Source of the DNA: Syntrophorhabdaceae bacterium
GTDB taxonomy: Bacteria > Desulfobacterota > Syntrophorhabdia > Syntrophorhabdales > Syntrophorhabdaceae
Assembly: GCA_026415675.1 (NCBI GenBank)
Contig: JAOAGQ010000043.1
Location: 49,133-113,132, forward strand
Length of the DNA: 64,000 bases
Reading direction: 5' to 3'
Shown in pieces: positions 1 to 6,078 of the stretch (positions within the stretch are counted from its first letter, which is position 1; every line of letters begins with the position of its first letter). The notes under the pieces were generated by a model. That model saw nothing but the letters and a program-made list of their open reading frames with translations. It was not told where the DNA came from and did not search any database. A program made the translations under genes and the position numbers.

Positions 1-20
1 TAAGTGGCCTGTCCCGACAT
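1..20 (-). CDS. Possible 5' end of a divergent gene (partial)
   Basis: On the minus strand an ATG at 20-18 opens a frame (M-S-G-Q-A-T) that runs off the left edge. It is preceded by a good Shine-Dalgarno sequence, AAAGGAG (minus strand of 29-35), with an 8-base spacer. Only six codons are visible, so the product cannot be named. If real, the gene is divergent from the operon starting at 304 and shares its intergenic region. Confidence 0.3.
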
Positions 21-54
21 ATAAGGATCTCCTTTTCAAACTATAATGCATCTC

Positions 55-82
55 TTTGGGGTAGCCGTACGGCTACCCCAAA
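55..82. repeat. Perfect 28-bp palindrome (hairpin or operator)
   Basis: Bases 55-68 (TTTGGGGTAGCCGT) are exactly complementary to 69-82. The arms meet with no spacer, so as RNA this gives about a 12-bp stem with a 4-base loop. There is no T-run on either side, so it is not a clear intrinsic terminator. Its place between a putative divergent start (20) and the operon start (304) would suit an operator or a leader structure. I saw no second copy in the window. Confidence 0.6.
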
Positions 83-103
83 ATAGTGCCATCTCGAAAA
101 GAC

Positions 104-132
104 TTCATTTTTGTTTTATTTTATGATATATT
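104..132 (+). promoter_or_regulatory. Possible extended -10 promoter of the MetF/glutamate synthase operon
   Basis: TATATT at 127-132 is preceded by TGA (124-126), an extended -10 arrangement. A weak -35 (TTCATT, 104-109) lies 17 bases upstream. Transcription would start near 139 and leave a leader of about 165 bases before the ATG at 304. Confidence 0.35.
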
Positions 133-138
133 AACTAT

Positions 139-303
139 CAAGCACATCGAGGTGCTACTTCCTTCAATGTATCCAAGAAGGCTCAGCATAGACTGAACAC
201 GGTCGTTCAAAAAAGGTCAACGTATATAGACTCAAGTTATATCCCGTATCTATTTGAGGTGATTTAATACTTTTTTATCTGGACCTAAACGAGAAGGGGT
301 AAA
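139..303 (+). other. Leader region with two small hairpins
   Basis: Together with 21-138 this makes a gene-free stretch of about 280 bases before the operon. Two short stem-loops are visible: AGCAC (141-145) with GTGCT (152-156), and CCTTC (161-165) with GAAGG (177-181). I recognise no riboswitch class and see no short coding frame with a ribosome-binding site. Confidence 0.25.
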
Positions 304-1044
304 ATGAAAGGAAAAGCACTATTTATAAAACATGTAGAAACAGAAGGGCCCGGCTACCTTGAGGATTTTTTCAGGGATAACGGTTTTTCCACCGAGACGA
401 TAGAACTCTCTCGTGGGGAAAGGATACCCAATGATTTGTCTGAAATAGATTCTGTAATCATCCTCGGGGGGCCTATGAATGTCTATGAAGAGGATAGGTA
501 CCCATTTCTTGTGGAGGAGGGGGATTTCATAAAGAAGATAATAGAGGAAAAGATACCATTACTCGGCATATGCTTGGGGGCACAACTTCTCGCAAAGGCC
601 TGTGGAGCACCGGTAGTTAGGTCACCAAAAAAAGAGATAGGCTGGTATAGGGTCAATATTACCGACGATGGGGAAAAAGACCCTCTCTTCAAAGGCTTAG
701 AGCGTTCCTTTCCGGTCTTTCAGTGGCATGAGGATATGTTCCATATACCCACCCAGGGCAGTCTCCTTGCAAGGGGAAGGCTCTGTAAAAATCAGGCTTT
801 TAAAATCGGTTCCTCCTCCTATGGTCTTCAGTTCCATATCGAGGTTACAGAGGAGATGGTTGAATCGTGGTTAGAGGAGATAGATATGCCAAAGAGGAGG
901 AAAAGTAGAATCCTTGGGGATACCTATAAAAATATAAAATTGCTTCGTACTCAAAGGGAAAGACTATTCCAAAATCTGGCGATGATCCTTGCCCAATCAT
1001 CCAAAAAGGGTGATGAAAAGGGGGGAGGAAAAAAATGGATATAA
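304..1044 (+). CDS. Class I glutamine amidotransferase (GMP synthase-like)
   Basis: This 246-residue protein is a stand-alone GATase1 of the GMP-synthase-like family (COG0518 type), which releases ammonia from glutamine for a partner. The nucleophile elbow GICLGAQ places Cys90. The other two triad residues are His178 and Glu180 in LQFHIEV. An oxyanion-type motif GGPMNV lies at 55-60. The core ends near residue 195 and is followed by a lysine-rich tail. AAGGGG at 294-299 precedes the ATG. It is the first gene of a co-directional run through 8727 and sits 48 bases ahead of the MvhD-like gene. Its physiological partner is not evident, because the glutamate synthase further down has its own glutaminase domain. 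Confidence 0.85.
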   Translation: MKGKALFIKHVETEGPGYLEDFFRDNGFSTETIELSRGERIPNDLSEIDSVIILGGPMNVYEEDRYPFLVEEGDFIKKIIEEKIPLLGICLGAQLLAKACGAPVVRSPKKEIGWYRVNITDDGEKDPLFKGLERSFPVFQWHEDMFHIPTQGSLLARGRLCKNQAFKIGSSSYGLQFHIEVTEEMVESWLEEIDMPKRRKSRILGDTYKNIKLLRTQRERLFQNLAMILAQSSKKGDEKGGGKKWI

Positions 1045-1092
1045 CGGGTATTTTTGCAATATTATATAAATATGCAACAGGAGGCATATAAC

Positions 1093-1524
1093 ATGGAAAC
1101 AAAAGAGGAAAGACAAGGGTTAAACTTCTATTTCTTTTTCTGCCAGAGGATAGATAAGGAGCAAGAAAAAAATAGAAGAACGATAGAGAAAAGTATGGGA
1201 GATAAAGTAAGGTTATTTCCCATTCCCTGCAGCGGAAGGATTGAACCGATCCATATCTTAAGGGCCTTAGAAAAGGGGGCGGATAAAGTATATGTTTTGA
1301 CCTGTAGGGAAGGCCTCTGTAGATACCGTGAAGGTAATCTCAGGGCAAAAAAGAGGGTTTCATACGCCCAGAAGCTGATGGAAGAGATCGGTCTTGAGAA
1401 GGAGCGGGTAGAGCTTATCAACCTTAAAAAAGAAAATGGCATGACGATAGATACCCTTGTTGAGGATCTTGTAGGCAAAAAGACAAACATAGGGTCCTCA
1501 CCATTGAATAAACCTTTACTGTAA
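1093..1524 (+). CDS. MvhD/HdrD-type iron-sulfur subunit
   Basis: A 143-residue protein of the MvhD (methyl-viologen-reducing hydrogenase delta subunit) family, small [2Fe-2S] proteins that pass electrons between hydrogenase or oxidoreductase modules and heterodisulfide-reductase-like or MetVF partners. Family landmarks are PCSGRIEP (Cys46) and TCREGLCRYREGN (Cys71, Cys76). The usual N-terminal CxxC pair is reduced to one cysteine, Cys17, leaving four potential ligands. I place the start at ATG 1093 because AGGAGG (1079-1084) lies 8 bases before it; ATGs at 1054 and 1072 are in frame but lack such a site. It directly precedes metV and metF, an association known from the MetVF-HdrABC-MvhD complex of Moorella, but no HdrABC genes are visible here. 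Confidence 0.8.
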   Translation: METKEERQGLNFYFFFCQRIDKEQEKNRRTIEKSMGDKVRLFPIPCSGRIEPIHILRALEKGADKVYVLTCREGLCRYREGNLRAKKRVSYAQKLMEEIGLEKERVELINLKKENGMTIDTLVEDLVGKKTNIGSSPLNKPLL

Positions 1525-1560
1525 TGTAATGGGCATAGCAAAGATAAAAGGAGAATAGGC

Positions 1561-2229
1561 ATGATAACCGCGGAGAGAAAGCCCTTTGAAGAAATAAAGG
1601 AAATGGTAAAGCCATACAGCAAGCTGCTTGTGGTCGGCTGTGGAACCTGTGTGGCCGAGTGTGCTGCAGGAGGAGAAAAAGAGGTGGCCCTTCTCGCCTC
1701 TGCCCTGAGGATGGAGGCAAGGATGGAGAATAGAGTTGTGGAGATTGACGAAATGACTCTGGATAGACAGTGTGTCTATGAATTTATAGACCAGCTCACC
1801 GAAACTGTAGACAACTACGATGCCATCCTCTCCTTGGGCTGCGGGGCAGGGGTTCAGGCAGTATCCGATGTCTTCCCTGACATGACCGTTCTGCCTGCTT
1901 TAAACACAACATTCCTCGGAGAAACGAAAGCCCCCGGGGTCTGGATGGAAAATTGCAGGGGCTGCGGTGATTGCAAGCTCCATATCTTTGGGGCGATCTG
2001 TCCTGTGGCGAGATGTGCAAAGGGCCTCTTCAATGGACCCTGCGGTGGTTCGAAAGATAAAAGGTGTGAAGTCCATCCCGATACCCCCTGCGCATGGCAT
2101 ATGATCATAGAGCGCCTTGAGAAGAAGGGTCGTCTCGAGCAACTGAACAATATATACCCCCCCGTAGACTGGTCTACTGGACAGGGAAAGGGACCCAGAA
2201 AAATAGAGAGAGAGGACCAGATGATATGA
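1561..2229 (+). CDS. metV: MetV: methylenetetrahydrofolate reductase accessory iron-sulfur protein
   Basis: The 222-residue protein matches the stand-alone 'MTHFR C-terminal' (MetV) family, the iron-sulfur partner of MetF in the methyl branch of the Wood-Ljungdahl pathway. An N-terminal half carries GCGTCVAEC (Cys27, 30, 34). The C-terminal half has a dense cysteine field at residues 132, 135, 138, 147, 152, 161, 169 and 177 (CRGCGDC, GPCGG), consistent with two [4Fe-4S] clusters. In acetogens MetV relays electrons to the flavin of MetF. The stop overlaps the metF start by four bases (ATGA at 2226-2229), so the two are translationally coupled. The MvhD-like gene upstream is the expected electron-input partner. 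Confidence 0.88.
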   Translation: MITAERKPFEEIKEMVKPYSKLLVVGCGTCVAECAAGGEKEVALLASALRMEARMENRVVEIDEMTLDRQCVYEFIDQLTETVDNYDAILSLGCGAGVQAVSDVFPDMTVLPALNTTFLGETKAPGVWMENCRGCGDCKLHIFGAICPVARCAKGLFNGPCGGSKDKRCEVHPDTPCAWHMIIERLEKKGRLEQLNNIYPPVDWSTGQGKGPRKIEREDQMI

Positions 2230-3149
2230 AAAGAGAGAGCAATTTAAAAAAAGTGCTATCGGCCGGCCATTTTGCAGTCACAGCAGAGTGTGGTCCCCCG
2301 AAGGGAGCCGATGAAGGCCCGATAAAGAAAAAAGGGGGCATGCTGAAAGGTTATGTGGACAGCGTTAACGTAACGGATAATCAGACCGGGGTTGTTCGTC
2401 TCTCTTCTCTTGCCGCATGTGTGATCCTTAAGGAGGAGGGGATCGATCCTGTACTCCAGATGGTTACCCGAGACAGAAACAGGATTGCCCTCCAATCCGA
2501 CATACTCGGCGCATCTGCCCTCGGTATAAGGAATATCCTCTGTTTAAGTGGAGACCACCAATCTTTTGGCAACCAGAAAGGGGCAAAGGGTGTCTTTGAT
2601 ATAGACTCCATACAACTCATCCATACGGTAAAGACCATGAGGGACGAAGGGAAGATAATAGGAGGCGAAGCCCTTACAGCCCCACCCCAGCTTTTTATAG
2701 GGGCCGCGGAGAATCCCTTTGCGGATCCCTTTTCATACAGAGTCTTACGTCTCGGAAAGAAGATAAGGGCAGGGGCGGAGTTCATCCAGACCCAGTGTAT
2801 ATATGATATTCCCCGATTCAAAGAGTGGATTGGTATGGTGAGAGATGAGGGTATGGATCAAAAAGTCTATATTCTCGGCGGTATCACCCCTCTCAAATCA
2901 GCAAAAATGGCAGAATATATGAATGGCCATGTGGCAGGTATCACCATCCCGGAAGGGATCATCGATAGGATGAAAAAGGTACCCCCTAAAGACCAGCGTG
3001 AAGAAGGGATAAAAATTGCCATCGAAACGATAGAGGCCTTAAAAGAGATGAAGGGCATCCACGGTGTACATATTATGGCCATAGAATGGGAAGAGATAGT
3101 CCCCCAGATAGTGGAGAAGGCAAACCTGTACCCCAGACCATCCCTATAA
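2226..3149 (+). CDS. metF: MetF: 5,10-methylenetetrahydrofolate reductase
   Basis: This 307-residue TIM-barrel flavoprotein reduces methylene-THF to methyl-THF. The N-terminal AECGPPKG (Glu21) corresponds to the catalytic acid region of MetF. Family landmarks include NILCLSGDH, a FIQTQCIYD strand and ILGGITPLKS. The length is typical of the short MetF that pairs with MetV. Coupling to metV and the nearby MvhD-like gene suggests the electron donor may be a ferredoxin or iron-sulfur partner rather than NADH alone; that is inference. The direction could be biosynthetic (methionine), acetogenic or oxidative; no other pathway genes are present to decide. Confidence 0.93.
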   Translation: MKRESNLKKVLSAGHFAVTAECGPPKGADEGPIKKKGGMLKGYVDSVNVTDNQTGVVRLSSLAACVILKEEGIDPVLQMVTRDRNRIALQSDILGASALGIRNILCLSGDHQSFGNQKGAKGVFDIDSIQLIHTVKTMRDEGKIIGGEALTAPPQLFIGAAENPFADPFSYRVLRLGKKIRAGAEFIQTQCIYDIPRFKEWIGMVRDEGMDQKVYILGGITPLKSAKMAEYMNGHVAGITIPEGIIDRMKKVPPKDQREEGIKIAIETIEALKEMKGIHGVHIMAIEWEEIVPQIVEKANLYPRPSL

Positions 3150-3161
3150 GGAGCTTATTTT

Positions 3162-4550
3162 ATGCCAAAAAAATACCATATCCATACATCTTCCGTTCAA
3201 AACAGGTTACCGAAGATCATAAAGTCCGGCGTCATCGCCTGGGAGGAGGGATGCCTCAAATGTGCGAGGTGTGTGAAAAAAGAATGCGTATATAAAGTAT
3301 ACGAAAAAAGGGGTCTCGATGGAGAGAGTATGGTCGACTCCACTGATACCATGTGTATGGATTGCTTCAGGTGTGTCCAGAACTGTCCCAATCGCCTGAT
3401 CCAGAAAGGCATAAACCCCCTGTACAGGGACATGGGTGATGAGTACTGGACACCGGATATCATCTCTAATATCTGGTTTCAGGCAGAAACAGGGAGGATC
3501 CCCGTCTCCGGGGCAGGATATGGAGGGCCTTTCTCTGGGCCTGGCTTTGATTCCATGTGGACGGATATGTCAGAGATCGTACGGCCCACAAGGGACGGTA
3601 TCCATGGTCGAGAATACATAAGTACAACGGTGGATATCGGAAGAAAACCGATGTACCTCGAATTCGGAGATGACGGCTCTCTGTTAACCCCCATACCGCC
3701 TCTCGTAGAAATTCCCCTCCCCGTTATATTTGATCTACTCCCCTTCTCCCCTCCAGGAGATAATATACCCCAGTCTCTAATCGCCGGTGCCCGTTCTATA
3801 AACACATATGTGATTATGAAATGGTCCTATCTTAAGGAGAAGGGTATAAGCCCTCTTCAGAATATCATACCCTTTTTGGATGGGAACACCGATGATATAG
3901 AAGAGGGAGTGATAAAATCCATACCCATTATAGAGATACCTGATCGTGGAGAGCCGGTCTCGGTCCAGAATAGATTAAACGAGATAAACCCCCAGCTCGT
4001 CGTGATGATTAGGGTCGAACTTGCCCCAGGCATTGAAGAAAAGGCCTGTGATCTCACGAAAAAAGGGGCCCATACGCTCCACCTCTGTGCCGATGAGTTC
4101 GGCAATGAGCAGGCGGAGAAACCCCTCTTTATCAAAGACAGGGTAAGATCCGTGCACGGCACCTTGGTAGAGAAAGGCATAAGGGATCAGGTAACGTTAC
4201 TTGCCAGTGGGGGCATTGCCATGGCCGAACATATGGCAAAACTCATTATCTGTGGTGCCGACTGTGTTGCCGTAGACATACCCCTTCTCGTCGCCATGGA
4301 ATGTAGGATATGCCGTCGCTGTAAAGAAGGACTGTCGTGTCCCGCAAAGCTTGAAACCGTAGAACCCCAGTGGGGTGGCAAAAGGATAACGAACCTCATG
4401 GGGGGCTGGCATAACCAGCTCCTCGAGGTATTAGGGGCGATGGGAATGAGAGAGGTGAGAAGGCTCCGGGGAGAAATGGGTAGGGCTATGTTTTTTGAGG
4501 ACCTTGAGAGGGAGGTCTTTTCAAATCTCGGACAAAGGGGGCAAGGGTGA
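3162..4550 (+). CDS. Ferredoxin-fused glutamate synthase-like paralogue, probably non-catalytic
   Basis: The 462-residue protein begins with a dicluster ferredoxin domain (Cys31, 34, 37, 42 and Cys65, 68, 71, 75) followed by a domain aligned with the FMN-binding central domain of glutamate synthase. The C-terminal part matches the next gene well (LLASGGIAMAEHMAKLI, then a CRICRRCKEGLSC cluster, GGKRITNL, GMREV). The catalytic middle does not: the barrel motifs PLYLGGMSFGS, KPGLGGHLLGD and HLDGSYGGTGAAP of the neighbour are missing or replaced. It is therefore a diverged tandem duplicate, perhaps kept as an electron-transfer or structural subunit. It lies 12 bases after metF and overlaps the next gene. 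Confidence 0.75.
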   Translation: MPKKYHIHTSSVQNRLPKIIKSGVIAWEEGCLKCARCVKKECVYKVYEKRGLDGESMVDSTDTMCMDCFRCVQNCPNRLIQKGINPLYRDMGDEYWTPDIISNIWFQAETGRIPVSGAGYGGPFSGPGFDSMWTDMSEIVRPTRDGIHGREYISTTVDIGRKPMYLEFGDDGSLLTPIPPLVEIPLPVIFDLLPFSPPGDNIPQSLIAGARSINTYVIMKWSYLKEKGISPLQNIIPFLDGNTDDIEEGVIKSIPIIEIPDRGEPVSVQNRLNEINPQLVVMIRVELAPGIEEKACDLTKKGAHTLHLCADEFGNEQAEKPLFIKDRVRSVHGTLVEKGIRDQVTLLASGGIAMAEHMAKLIICGADCVAVDIPLLVAMECRICRRCKEGLSCPAKLETVEPQWGGKRITNLMGGWHNQLLEVLGAMGMREVRRLRGEMGRAMFFEDLEREVFSNLGQRGQG

Positions 4551-6070
4551 TGGTGTGTTCTGAAGATAGTTTTGTCTTTCCCAAGGTAGAGAGGGCAAGA
4601 AGCCGTTTTAAAAATGCCCTCGGAAAATTCAAAATAATAATAGATAAGAGATGTAATAACTGCGGGTTGTGTATCGAATTATGTCCCTTCGGGGTATTTA
4701 AAAAGGGGGCAAAGAGACCAAAACCGCAGAACGACCATCTATGTATCGGCTTTGTATGTAGAAAAAACCCCTATCATTGTGTGGATAGGTGTCCTAAAGG
4801 GGCGATATCCCTTTTTGTAAATCCCTCCTTCGAGATTTTAGGGGATAGAAGGTGGACCGGGGATCTCCTTGTAAGTACATGGCATATGGCGGAGACAGGG
4901 AGCATACCCCATCAGGGATTAAACTATAAAACAGGTGATTCAAGGGGGGGCTTCGATAAGCTCCGCTTTGTTTTTCCCGAGAAACTTCCTGAAGGGACTT
5001 ATAATGGAGAGATAGATACCGCTATTGAGCTTAATAGATCCAACGATGGTCGTCCAAATGTAAGAATCCCTATACCTCTATATCTCGGGGGCATGTCCTT
5101 TGGGTCTGTAAGTATAACAACCATGCTTTCAAGGGTAAAGGCGGCCGCTGCCCTCGGTACATTCTGTTGTACAGGAGAAGGGGGATACCCGGAGGAGCTT
5201 ATACCTTACGACGACCATGTGATCACCCAGGTTGCCACAGGCCTTTTCGGGGTTCGGGAAGAGACGATAAAAAGGGTTCGCATAGTGGAATTCAAGTATG
5301 CCCAAGGGGCAAAACCTGGGCTCGGCGGACACCTTTTAGGGGATAAGGTAACACCAAGGGTGGCAAGGATGAGGGAGGCGGTTGTAGGGAGTGCCCTATT
5401 CTCTCCTTTTCCTTTTCACAGCGTCTATTCTGTAGAAGACCATAAGAAACATGTAGACTGGATAAAGGAGATAAATCCGAGGGCCCTTGTTTCGGTGAAG
5501 GTCTCTACACCGACCGATGTGGACATGGTGGCTGTGGGTAGTTACTACGCAGGGGCCCATATAGTCCATCTCGATGGTAGTTACGGCGGTACAGGGGCTG
5601 CCCCTGATATAGCGAAGAAGAATATCGCCATGCCGATAGAATACGCCATTCCAAAAGTGCACAAGTTCCTCATAGAAGAAGGTATCAGGGACAGGATAAC
5701 CATCATAGCGAGCGGGGGGATAAGAACCGCATACGATATGGCTAAGGCCATTGCCCTTGGGGCTGATGGGGTCTGTCTTGGAACTGCCGACCTTGTAGCC
5801 CTCGAATGTATACGTTGCCATCACTGCGAATCAGGCAGGGGCTGTGCGAGGGGTATTGCAACAACGGACCCTGAACTATCGAATTTGGTTGAGCTAAAAT
5901 GGGGTACCCAGAGGATCATCAATTTGTATATCGCATGGCGGGAGCAGCTTATCGATATTTTAAGGCGTCTTGGAATGAAGAGCGTAACAGAACTCGTTGG
6001 AAGGTACGATACCCTCGTCCACCTCGATTATGTGAAAAAGGAGGAGGTCAGAGGGGAGATGGAAGATTGA
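4547..6070 (+). CDS. Ferredoxin-fused glutamate synthase FMN domain (archaeal-type GltB2)
   Basis: This 507-residue protein joins an N-terminal ferredoxin domain (CNNCGLCIELCPFG, then FVCRKNPYHCVDRCPKG) to a complete FMN-binding glutamate synthase barrel. Conserved elements include PLYLGGMSFGSVS, KPGLGGHLLGDKV, HLDGSYGGTGAAP and ASGGIRTAYDMAKAIALGAD. CIRCHHCESGRGC near the C-terminus would bind the 3Fe-4S cluster. It makes glutamate from 2-oxoglutarate and channelled ammonia. Because the ferredoxin is built in and no GltD NADPH subunit is encoded nearby, ferredoxin-type electrons are likely. The frame opens with GTG at 4547; the ATG at 4550 is an equally plausible start. Its glutaminase partner is the next gene. 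Confidence 0.88.
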   Translation: MMVCSEDSFVFPKVERARSRFKNALGKFKIIIDKRCNNCGLCIELCPFGVFKKGAKRPKPQNDHLCIGFVCRKNPYHCVDRCPKGAISLFVNPSFEILGDRRWTGDLLVSTWHMAETGSIPHQGLNYKTGDSRGGFDKLRFVFPEKLPEGTYNGEIDTAIELNRSNDGRPNVRIPIPLYLGGMSFGSVSITTMLSRVKAAAALGTFCCTGEGGYPEELIPYDDHVITQVATGLFGVREETIKRVRIVEFKYAQGAKPGLGGHLLGDKVTPRVARMREAVVGSALFSPFPFHSVYSVEDHKKHVDWIKEINPRALVSVKVSTPTDVDMVAVGSYYAGAHIVHLDGSYGGTGAAPDIAKKNIAMPIEYAIPKVHKFLIEEGIRDRITIIASGGIRTAYDMAKAIALGADGVCLGTADLVALECIRCHHCESGRGCARGIATTDPELSNLVELKWGTQRIINLYIAWREQLIDILRRLGMKSVTELVGRYDTLVHLDYVKKEEVRGEMED

Positions 6071-6078
6071 GGTGACAA

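Noticed and set aside
55..82. Palindrome as an intrinsic terminator
   Set aside because: No run of Ts follows on either strand.
139..303. Riboswitch upstream of the MetF/glutamate synthase operon
   Set aside because: Only two short hairpins are visible, and no conserved core of folate, SAM, cobalamin or glutamine riboswitches could be recognised.
1128..1622. 164-residue open frame on the minus strand
   Set aside because: It is antisense to the MvhD-like gene and has the composition of a shadow frame with no ribosome-binding site. The same applies to the other long antisense frames under metF, the glutamate synthase genes, sugar transferase, uvrA and kdsB.
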